NCBI GenBank assembly: GCA_947462335.1
Contig: OX381720.1
Span: 62,951,946 to 63,015,945 of the forward strand
Origin: Harmothoe impar
Taxonomy: Eukaryota > Annelida > Polychaeta > Phyllodocida > Polynoidae
DNA length: 64,000 bases
Direction of reading: 5' to 3'
This document shows positions 42,579 to 50,481 of this stretch, in pieces; positions within the stretch are counted from its first letter, which is position 1, and each line of letters opens with the position of its first letter. The notes under the pieces are model-generated. The model had not been told where the DNA came from. It did not search any database and worked only from the letters and a program-made list of their open reading frames with translations. The translations under genes were made by a program, and so were the position numbers.

Positions 42579-45500
42579 TTAACCTAAAGGTTCATCTCTT
42601 GCTCTCATTAAAGCAAGGGCGTGCTCAGCTGTGCCATCCCAGGTATCGATAGTCACGCCGAACACCCCGTAAAACTTTACGTTCATGTCTTGTAACCGTT
42701 TGGTTAACTTCTCGTTCTCTTGCTGAACGAACCCTGCGGCGGCTTCAGCGGTCTTTTGGCCGGAAGCAGCTTCCCTTGACTTTTTAGCCAAGTAGTCAGC
42801 ATTGCCAACAGCGACCAATGCTTTTTCCTCCCGATGGGCAATCTTTAGGCCATGCGTGAACAGGCCTAACATCTTGGTGTTATATTCCACCGCCAGCTCG
42901 CGTTGGGACTCCTGGAATTCTGTTACGATCCTTTGTCCCACTTCGCAGCTCGCCTTCTCTTCCCTAGAGAAGTAGTTAACTATCGGGACGTATTTTAACT
43001 TTACGCCACCGGTAGTTTCAGTGCGGGAGGTGCCCGCGACTGGCTGGATGACAACCGGATCCTGGGTTACAGGAATCACGGGTTTAACATCCACTTGCGG
43101 CGCTTTCGCAACCGCTGCAGCCTTCGGGACAGTTATGCCCCGAGGCGTCACCACTGAGATTAGTGATTTCGGTTCTGTTTTCACGGTCAAGCCCTGCATG
43201 TCCCGAGTTGGGGTAGTGGGCGACCGGACGTCCCTGGGGGTTAGCTTTGTAGTGGTCCCCAGATGGTACGTCAAAGGCAGGGAAGCCTTTGTTCTGGTAG
43301 CCGGTTCTTTAGGCCGGGCACCGCCATGGTCAGGTTGACTGGTGGCACTGTCTGAACTGCTCAGACGTCTGGAACGGTAATCCATGTTAGTCGCCGCTGC
43401 TTGACCACCGGAATCACGTTTCCGATCTTTCCGGTCTGTAAACAGCGGGTCTGGATACTCGCGATAATAGTCGCGACCTTCCGGGGCATGATAATTCCCA
43501 TAGTAGGAATTATCGAGATCCTCTAAGTTGGATCCGGCATGTCTCCGTTTTGGTCCTGGTGAGACCGCAGGAGATCGAGAGCGGTCGCGGGCGGACCGGC
43601 TCTTCCCCCGGGAACTACCCCGGGTTTCCGGCTGACGGAAACTACCGCCACCTCTGCGGGAAGTACGGGTAGTGCATAACACCGTATACTCCTCGTCATT
43701 CATGGCGAACTTATGTCGTCCGTCCACTCTGGCAATCCGGGCTTTGAACTTCCCATCTGCGACTTCGCAGTAGAAGGGAGTTGCCGGCCGGATCTTAGCC
43801 TTTTGTTCCTCCGTGAGTGACTTATACTGTTCACAAACGGCGTCATGTAGCGCATTCACACGATTGCGAGCTACACTGATTCCCATGTTATGGCAATCCT
43901 TCATGTGGCGCATAAGCTCACCTCTACGGGGTTCTAAACACCCGTTACATAGCTGGGATTCCCTACCTACTGTGATATCACAGTGATACACCACACAGTG
44001 GTGCATGTGGTTCTCACAGAGGTGTCGCAGAAACCGTTGCTTTGTTACAAAGATGGTTCTGTCTGTGCCAATCGTGTTTACACATGTAGCGAATGGGCAC
44101 CAATTCCTTTCCCGCTGACTGTACCAGCGGTTAACCGCAAAAAGAAGTTTTTCCTTCTGCTCCTTACTGTAGTAAGTGTCTGGCAGGATCCTGAGTTGAT
44201 CTAGCCACTGCTGATAAAAAGCAGACGGAGGACGGTCCCGGGGGGTATTCCGGATCCAATCCTCATCATCACTTTGACCTTTACAGTTGGTCTCAGGTGG
44301 ACATCCGAAATTGGTGGGACCAATCGGACACTGTTCCCATGAATTGGGAATAAACACGCGGAACTTATTGTTAGCGTTCTGCCAGACTCGCCTCATCACG
44401 TCATTAGGCGGGATGGGGTCTTCTGGGGCATTTCCTGGTTCCTCAGCGTTAGCCGGAACCTCTCCCTCTTCCGGGTCCGACTGAGCCGGACTACGGAGAG
44501 GGCTGAGACGTGCTGGATTGAATACCAGCGCAGCCGCCACGGCGGCCGCTGCTCCCGCGGCGGCGGTCATGTCTGCCACAAGGGCCGGGGTGGTGGTGGT
44601 GGTGGTGTTGGAGGGTTCCGGAGTATTGGCTTCGTTTATATCCATCGCCTCATCCGTTACCTCCTCAGCCCTGGGAATAACGGGCTGTCCTCCGGAAGGT
44701 TGTTCCGGTAATCCCTCTGCTAGTACAGAGTCCGGCAAGTTAGCTAATCTTGCCTTCTCGTTCCGGCGAGCCTGACGTCCTCTCTCCTGGACAAACTCGT
44801 CAGACTGGTTGCTGTCAGCCGAGCTTGACCGGTTTGAGGCGCCCCTCTCACCTTTACTGCCGCGCCCCCTAGGTGTGGCTTTCAGCGCTTTTACTCGCGC
44901 CTTCTCCTCCGCACTGGAAGATCTGGTTCGTACCGTACGAACCGCCTCATCAACCAAACAAGATATGGCAATATCTCGTTTGACGTGGTGAGAATCCATG
45001 TAGTCCTCTATAGTGGCTACATCCAGGACATACGAGACTATTCCCTGCGTATTAGCGGCAGCAATCTCGTACTCCTTCCGGGTTTTAGGCTCTCGGAGTT
45101 TCCCGATTCGCGCCCGGTATCTGTTGACACCAGTCAACAACATCCCGGCAACTCCACAATTCGGGTCCAAAGACAGAATTGGGAGTGCGGGCATTAACCT
45201 GTCGATGTCCGCGATGTGTAAATCGAAGACAGCTCGTCGTAAGCAGTAGCATACGCGCAGTCCTTTCTGGAGTGCCTCCCAGTACACAAACCAGTCCGGG
45301 GGCATCTCCTCCTGCTCCTCCACTAACAGGAAGAGCAATATGGCCTGACTCGTGAGTGAGTCAATCCGGCGGGGAGCTCCCTCCGCCGTGAGCCTCAGCA
45401 CGTCCTCGTGCAGTTCTACTTCACGTCCGTCGTAATTGGACATGAAGCCTCCCAGGGTTGGTACGGCCGGGCGGGGTTTTTCAACGTCCGCCGGCGGTTT

Positions 45501-45791
45501 CCCATGGTACAATAGTCCCTGATCCTGATACTCAGCGTCACCGGTATCAGCGCGACCGTCAGCAGGGCTGATGGCCTCAATGTCTAGACCTTCCAAGTAA
45601 TTGGCGGCGACATTAGCGGGGCGAAGCGGTGACTGAGAGTCAACGTCGACGTCCATTATCTCCCCTTGTTCCAGGAAATCCAGAGATTCCTGGTCCACGA
45701 GGTCAGGTTGATTAACAACCACATTTCCTCCGCTAGCGGAGTCGCCCTCTTGAAGAGGGTCCACCTGTTGGTGGTCTGTCTCGGAAGACAT
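42579..45791 (-). CDS. ORF3: unknown 1,070-residue protein with zinc-binding cluster and coiled coil
   Basis: The first ATG is at 45791 (the frame is open 19 codons further upstream without ATG). I do not recognise a family. Visible parts, numbered from that ATG: acidic disordered N-terminus (1-110); a helical domain (about 120-290) with WFVYWEALQKGLRVCYCLRR; a basic/Ser region (about 290-350); a Thr run and Ala-rich stretch (about 395-425); a Cys/His cluster (about 565-635: C-P-x3-C ... H-x2-C-x2-H-x2-HC ... C-x10-C-x2-C ... H-x3-C-H), fitting two or three zinc fingers; an Arg/Ser-rich segment (about 710-760) with a nuclear-signal-like PGPKRRH; and a coiled coil (about 945-1040). It has no signal peptide or membrane segment, so it is not an envelope protein despite the env position. 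It may be a nucleic-acid-binding accessory protein or a captured host gene. Confidence 0.85.
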   Translation of the reverse strand: MSSETDHQQVDPLQEGDSASGGNVVVNQPDLVDQESLDFLEQGEIMDVDVDSQSPLRPANVAANYLEGLDIEAISPADGRADTGDAEYQDQGLLYHGKPPADVEKPRPAVPTLGGFMSNYDGREVELHEDVLRLTAEGAPRRIDSLTSQAILLFLLVEEQEEMPPDWFVYWEALQKGLRVCYCLRRAVFDLHIADIDRLMPALPILSLDPNCGVAGMLLTGVNRYRARIGKLREPKTRKEYEIAAANTQGIVSYVLDVATIEDYMDSHHVKRDIAISCLVDEAVRTVRTRSSSAEEKARVKALKATPRGRGSKGERGASNRSSSADSNQSDEFVQERGRQARRNEKARLANLPDSVLAEGLPEQPSGGQPVIPRAEEVTDEAMDINEANTPEPSNTTTTTTPALVADMTAAAGAAAAVAAALVFNPARLSPLRSPAQSDPEEGEVPANAEEPGNAPEDPIPPNDVMRRVWQNANNKFRVFIPNSWEQCPIGPTNFGCPPETNCKGQSDDEDWIRNTPRDRPPSAFYQQWLDQLRILPDTYYSKEQKEKLLFAVNRWYSQRERNWCPFATCVNTIGTDRTIFVTKQRFLRHLCENHMHHCVVYHCDITVGRESQLCNGCLEPRRGELMRHMKDCHNMGISVARNRVNALHDAVCEQYKSLTEEQKAKIRPATPFYCEVADGKFKARIARVDGRHKFAMNDEEYTVLCTTRTSRRGGGSFRQPETRGSSRGKSRSARDRSRSPAVSPGPKRRHAGSNLEDLDNSYYGNYHAPEGRDYYREYPDPLFTDRKDRKRDSGGQAAATNMDYRSRRLSSSDSATSQPDHGGARPKEPATRTKASLPLTYHLGTTTKLTPRDVRSPTTPTRDMQGLTVKTEPKSLISVVTPRGITVPKAAAVAKAPQVDVKPVIPVTQDPVVIQPVAGTSRTETTGGVKLKYVPIVNYFSREEKASCEVGQRIVTEFQESQRELAVEYNTKMLGLFTHGLKIAHREEKALVAVGNADYLAKKSREAASGQKTAEAAAGFVQQENEKLTKRLQDMNVKFYGVFGVTIDTWDGTAEHALALMRARDEPLG

Positions 45792-45848
45792 GTTTGTCAC
45801 ACTCAAGAAAAGTGTTATTGATGGATTTAAGGGGGTCCACCTCCCCAC

Positions 45849-46263
45849 AGCGACAGTGGTCGTGTCCGAGCTCTCACGTCTGCTCTGGACCGCCTCTCAA
45901 CCCCAACTGGCGATTCCCGCCGCTCCGCGGGCCTTATATAAGGCGCGCCACCGCGCATGCGCAACCCCGCGCGTCCCGTGACCCAGTTCCTTGGAACCAG
46001 GTCACCGCGCGTTCTAATTGTAAACAGGTACCCTTATTCCACGTGTTAATCCTTACGCTCTGTCAACTCGTCGAGAGTATCAATGAAATATATATGAATG
46101 GCATAATAAAGCACATTCACCGGATTATCCGTCCATCACCCATGGGATCATTGACAGGGGGACTATCACGATCATTCTGACCGTACTTACTTCCACACAT
46201 AACTGATTACAACATTAAAATATTTAACAAGATTACAGGACACCACACTCGTTGTGTACCGGC
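45849..46263 (-). promoter_or_regulatory. Internal promoter-like region upstream of ORF3
   Basis: The gap between the pol stop and ORF3 is unusually GC- and CpG-rich (about 45850-46015) compared with its surroundings. On the - strand it holds CCTTATATAAGG (TATA box, + strand 45933-45940), GCGCATGCGC (45953-45962, an NRF1-type palindrome) and a 28-bp imperfect palindrome (45978-46005, GTGACC ... GGTCAC). Initiation about 30 bp past the TATA box would give a 5' UTR of about 110-120 nt. This suggests a separate ORF3 transcript, an inference not testable here. Confidence 0.55.
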
Positions 46264-49200
46264 TTAGGTTATACCGTCCCTAGCTAGGAACCGGGGACTG
46301 CGTCTTATGTTTTTAGGCATAACATTAGACCTGGTTCTAGGACACGCCTTTTCCAGAGTGGATTTAGCCTTAACCACACTCTTCCGGGTCCTTTTCCCTT
46401 CAGCCAGCGAGACTTTATTAGCCGCCTTCTTCCCGGATTTTTTTGGGATGACGGGCTTCTGCACCATTAGTTTCCGGGAGACCTCCTTCCGCGGCCTTCC
46501 GCGTTTCCGGGGAGGTTCCTTCACTAATTTCCGCTGTTCACTTTCCTCTATCAAAGTATCAACTTCCAACTCATACGAGTCCAGGGACAAATCTCTCCCC
46601 TTCCACTCTCTTAGTCGAGCTACATTAGATTTATACATCTTTCCTTGTAATGAACGTATCACTACAGTACTGTCACTTACTATGCGGGTAACCACAAAGG
46701 GCCCGTCCCAATTACTAGCAAGTTTCAGAGTCGATAACGGCTCATGTAATCTTACTACCTGATCACCAACTTTGAATCGTCGCGGCTTAAGGCCTAGATC
46801 ATAGCCGGTCTTCTGCCAGGTAGCATTCTTCTGCAGTTCAGTTCTCACCAATTCATAAGCATATTTGAATTGATCTCTTAATGACTCCACAAACATCACA
46901 TGGCAGGGGGTTTCCGGGTTCATTCCGACCACCCCAAATACCAGATCAGCGGGCATTATTAAATCTTCCCCGAAAACTAACAGATTCGGGGAACAGGAAG
47001 TACTAGAATGGACAGTGCTATTATATGCATGGCATACATAATCACACTGCTCATCCCAGTCATCCATTCTATCATTCACCAGGGATTTCAAAACCTGAAT
47101 CAAGGTACGATTGAATCTCTCAACCATCCCATCACTTTGTGGTCGATAGGGATTTGTTCTCGTCTTACAAATCGCCAGTCGGTGACACATTTCCTGCCAA
47201 AGATCAGATTCAAATTCCCGACCTTGGTCACTATGCATCATTAGGGGAACCCCAAGATGCAATACCCAACCTGTAACAAAAGCTTTTGCACAGGTTGCTG
47301 CTTTGTGATCCGCTAATGGAAACACTCTCGTATACTTAGTATAATAGTCAGTGACGACCATCATACAAGTATTACCATCAGGGGTAGTTTTAAACCCACT
47401 GATAATGTCTATGGCGACTCGCGCAAATCTTACACCAAACAGCTCCTGGGACAAAGGCATTTTACCCATCCCAGGTCCAGGTTTGTTTTTACAACAATCC
47501 GGGCAAGTAGCAACCCATCTTAATAGATCACTACTCATCCCTGGCCAGTAATATCTCCGTTTCAGACGTTCCAGGGAACGCTTTTTTCCGAAATGTCCAC
47601 TGGTCAGGTGTCCATGGCAATAATACATAACATCCCTCCTCATACCGGAAGGTATTACCACTTGCCGGATTCTCCTACCGGATGAATTAATCTTCCACCG
47701 GTAGATGATTCCGCTCTGGACCTCTAGCTCTGCCCATTGAGCTATTAGTCGTCTCATTTCCCGATTCTCCAGGGAAATCTCAGGCCGCGGGGGCCGTATC
47801 TTCCTAGGTAACAATACCAACAACCGACTAAGGTTAGGATCCTTTTCCTGGAATTTCCGGATGGTTCCCATGGACCACTCCAGAACCCCAGTTCCCTTGA
47901 TCTCAAAGGGAATCCTTGCTCCGGCTATGACAGCTTCATGCTGACCACAGTCATCACAGTTGGTGTTTTCGCACTTCCTGATAGGACGTCGGGAAAGTGC
48001 ATCAGCATTTACATGCTTTACCCCAGCTCTATGCTGGATCTGACTTTGCTCCAAACCGAACTCGGAAAGGTGTGCTAGCCAACGTCCAATCATTCCTTCC
48101 GCATCTTTGAAATTCAATAACCATCTCAAAGAGGAATGATCTGTTCTTAGCGTAAAATCGGACCCCCAAAGGAAATGTTTGAACTTTTTAGTATAAACTA
48201 TCACAGCCAACAATTCCCTTTTAGTGGTACAATAATTACGCTGGGTCTTACTCATAGTATTACTAGCAAAGGCAATGGGAACCTCCACTCCGCCTTGGAC
48301 TTGACTGAGGGCGGCCCCAATACTCTCATTGCTAGCATCTGTATCCAATACAAAATGACCATCCGGGGTAGGATACTTTAACACCGGGGTCTCTACAAAC
48401 AACTTTTTTATTGCTAAGAAAGCTGTGTCCTGTTCCCTCCCCCATGGGAACTCTTCCTTCCTACTTCCGGGTGTCCAGTGTGACAAACACTGGATTGGAT
48501 AGGCTACCCGGGAATACCCCGGCAGGAAATCCCTATAGTATGAGCAGAATCCTAGAAAGGATCGCACATCTTTAGGACCCCTGGGGACTTCCCATTCAGT
48601 TACACTCCTGATCTTTTCCGGATCCGCCTTAACCCCCTCGGTGGAAATAATCCGCCCTAGGTAGTTAATATCCTTCTTAAACAGATTGCATTTCTTTGGT
48701 TTCAATTTGAGACCGTTAGACATGATTCGGTTTAAGACTTCCTCTAAATTACTTAAACAATCCGCAAAGGTCTTTCCAAACACAATTACGTCATCCAGGT
48801 AAACTAGACATTTCCGCCATAATAAATCACTTAACAGCGTCTCCATCATGGCTTCAAAGGTGGCCGGCGCGTTACATAACCCGAACGGCATTACCTTATA
48901 TTCAAACAACCCAATATGGCTAGAAAACGCGGTTTTCTCCATATCTTCAGGCTTCATGCCTACTTGCCAATACCCGGATTGTAAATCCAGGGTACAAAAC
49001 CATTCATTCCCTCCCAGGGAATCAATCGTCTCATCTATCCTAGGAAGAGGATAGGAGTTCTTCTTGGTCAACCCATTCAGTTTCCGGTAATCAATACAGA
49101 ACCGTATGCTACCGTCCTTCTTGGTTACCATACACACAGGGGAGGACCAAGGGCTCATGCTGGGAACAATAACATTATCCTTCAGCATTTTCGCTATCTC

Positions 49201-50385
49201 TTCCTCAGCTACAATCTTCTTCTTGAGGGGTAATCTCCTATAAGGAATCTTAAAAGCGGGGTTATCCCCGGTTTTAATTTCATGCAATACCTTATTGGTT
49301 CTCCCCAGGGGTTCCCCTGGGGCCGCAAAAGCTTGCCTGCATCTCTTCAGCATAGCCTTTAGGGCTTCCTGATCATTCTCATCCGTTATGGACGATCCTG
49401 TTAACAACTTAGTTAACTCTTCATGCAATTCCTCTTCCCCTCCTTCTTCTAACCTCAGGTCTTGGTGGCTACTGGTGACTGCCTCCGCAAGTATCACTTT
49501 CCCAACTTCAGTGCCTTTCTCAAGATATACTGTGGAGTTTCCGGGGTTGGAAATGGGTGTCACTGTCCATCTGGAATTCCCTACTAGGGTATCCGCAGAT
49601 TCCAATCCCTTCCGGGATAATACAGCCATATCCGGCTCGATTACCGCTAATCCTTTCTGGATTAGCCTCCCTGAACTGACTAACACGTCACAGGTCATTC
49701 CCGGGGGAATCTTCACAGTCTGTGCCACACTAGCGACACTACTTATCACTCTCAACTTACAGAGTATGGTCATATCATACGGGTATTCAATTTTCAACTT
49801 CCCACTTTTCGGATTCAAAGTCGCACCGAAAAGCGCCGCAAAATCCAAACCAAGAATACCATCATCTTCAATCTCAGCTATGGTCGGGGCCCAAACAAAT
49901 TCTTTCCCGGCCACAGAGATTATCAGAAAAGTCCGTCCAAATGTCCTCATTCTGGTACCATCGGCCGTACATGCGTTTACCCTCATTGTGAGGTTCTCAC
50001 ACATATTCGGCAATAAGCTGATGAATCTCTTAGAGACCATGGAGTGGCTAGCTCCAGTATCCATAAGAAATTCCCCAGTCTTTCCTTGTACAGAACAGGA
50101 AACGTACCACCTCTTCCCATCAGTTACTGAGGGATTCCTAGTAAACCGGTGAAGGTCACTATCAGTGCCCAGGTCGAATCCACATCCTTTCAGGTGTTCC
50201 AGACAAGGATGACCCGGGGGAAGCCTGGTTCCTCCAACCTTAACCAACTCTTTGGTTATTGACTCCTCTAAACTGGCACTAGGTTTCCCATACGCGCACC
50301 CCTGGGCGCCTGTTGTACCAGTCTCCCCAGCCTCATGGTTTCCGGGATGTACGGTCCCATCTCCCTTCTTGCTGGACGCATTCAC
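46264..50385 (-). CDS. pol: Pol polyprotein: protease, reverse transcriptase, RNase H, integrase
   Basis: 1,373 codons from a GTG at 50385; the frame has no nearby ATG and is open back to the gag overlap, so it is read as part of Gag-Pol. Aspartic protease: DTGAS at 109-113. RT: YLDD at 529-532 with LDLQSGYWQ and FGLCNAPATF. RNase H: DTDAS at 681-685, KRELLAV and RTDHSSL. Integrase: zinc finger H924/H931-C961/C964, catalytic D993, D1053, E1089 (AIDI, HSDQGREFE, VERFN), then a GPY/F-like WDGPF near 1227. The C-terminal tail is basic, with an AT-hook-like RKRGRPRK (about 1293-1300), and I see no chromodomain. Every catalytic residue is present and there is no internal stop, so the enzyme set looks functional. 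It should mature the particle, copy the RNA and integrate the cDNA. Confidence 0.96.
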   Translation of the reverse strand: MNASSKKGDGTVHPGNHEAGETGTTGAQGCAYGKPSASLEESITKELVKVGGTRLPPGHPCLEHLKGCGFDLGTDSDLHRFTRNPSVTDGKRWYVSCSVQGKTGEFLMDTGASHSMVSKRFISLLPNMCENLTMRVNACTADGTRMRTFGRTFLIISVAGKEFVWAPTIAEIEDDGILGLDFAALFGATLNPKSGKLKIEYPYDMTILCKLRVISSVASVAQTVKIPPGMTCDVLVSSGRLIQKGLAVIEPDMAVLSRKGLESADTLVGNSRWTVTPISNPGNSTVYLEKGTEVGKVILAEAVTSSHQDLRLEEGGEEELHEELTKLLTGSSITDENDQEALKAMLKRCRQAFAAPGEPLGRTNKVLHEIKTGDNPAFKIPYRRLPLKKKIVAEEEIAKMLKDNVIVPSMSPWSSPVCMVTKKDGSIRFCIDYRKLNGLTKKNSYPLPRIDETIDSLGGNEWFCTLDLQSGYWQVGMKPEDMEKTAFSSHIGLFEYKVMPFGLCNAPATFEAMMETLLSDLLWRKCLVYLDDVIVFGKTFADCLSNLEEVLNRIMSNGLKLKPKKCNLFKKDINYLGRIISTEGVKADPEKIRSVTEWEVPRGPKDVRSFLGFCSYYRDFLPGYSRVAYPIQCLSHWTPGSRKEEFPWGREQDTAFLAIKKLFVETPVLKYPTPDGHFVLDTDASNESIGAALSQVQGGVEVPIAFASNTMSKTQRNYCTTKRELLAVIVYTKKFKHFLWGSDFTLRTDHSSLRWLLNFKDAEGMIGRWLAHLSEFGLEQSQIQHRAGVKHVNADALSRRPIRKCENTNCDDCGQHEAVIAGARIPFEIKGTGVLEWSMGTIRKFQEKDPNLSRLLVLLPRKIRPPRPEISLENREMRRLIAQWAELEVQSGIIYRWKINSSGRRIRQVVIPSGMRRDVMYYCHGHLTSGHFGKKRSLERLKRRYYWPGMSSDLLRWVATCPDCCKNKPGPGMGKMPLSQELFGVRFARVAIDIISGFKTTPDGNTCMMVVTDYYTKYTRVFPLADHKAATCAKAFVTGWVLHLGVPLMMHSDQGREFESDLWQEMCHRLAICKTRTNPYRPQSDGMVERFNRTLIQVLKSLVNDRMDDWDEQCDYVCHAYNSTVHSSTSCSPNLLVFGEDLIMPADLVFGVVGMNPETPCHVMFVESLRDQFKYAYELVRTELQKNATWQKTGYDLGLKPRRFKVGDQVVRLHEPLSTLKLASNWDGPFVVTRIVSDSTVVIRSLQGKMYKSNVARLREWKGRDLSLDSYELEVDTLIEESEQRKLVKEPPRKRGRPRKEVSRKLMVQKPVIPKKSGKKAANKVSLAEGKRTRKSVVKAKSTLEKACPRTRSNVMPKNIRRSPRFLARDGIT

Positions 50386-50437
50386 TGTTAATGAATCTTC
50401 ACCGCCAACGTCGGTGATAATCTGACATATTTCCTCA

Positions 50438-50481
50438 GGGGTTACCGTCCTGCCATCCCCGGTAACCCCCTCTAATTTCCC
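50438..50481 (-). promoter_or_regulatory. -1 programmed frameshift signal joining gag and pol
   Basis: On the - strand the last gag codons are GGA AAT TAG, preceded by G, so the heptamer GGGAAAT (50475-50481) reads G GGA AAT in the gag frame. This fits the X XXY YYZ slippery pattern. Five nt later a perfect 9-bp stem, GGGGTTACC (50461-50469) with GGTAACCCC (50438-50446), closes a 14-nt loop. A -1 shift at the heptamer enters the pol frame, which is open from that point to the pol stop. The elements and spacing match known viral frameshift sites. Confidence 0.85.

Noticed and set aside
42579..45791. ORF3 as a retroviral envelope gene
   Set aside because: No signal peptide, membrane span or furin-type site. 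Composition is nuclear/zinc-binding and charged.
49388..50152. 254-codon frame on the + strand
   Set aside because: Antisense shadow of the protease region of pol, which is clearly coding on the - strand.
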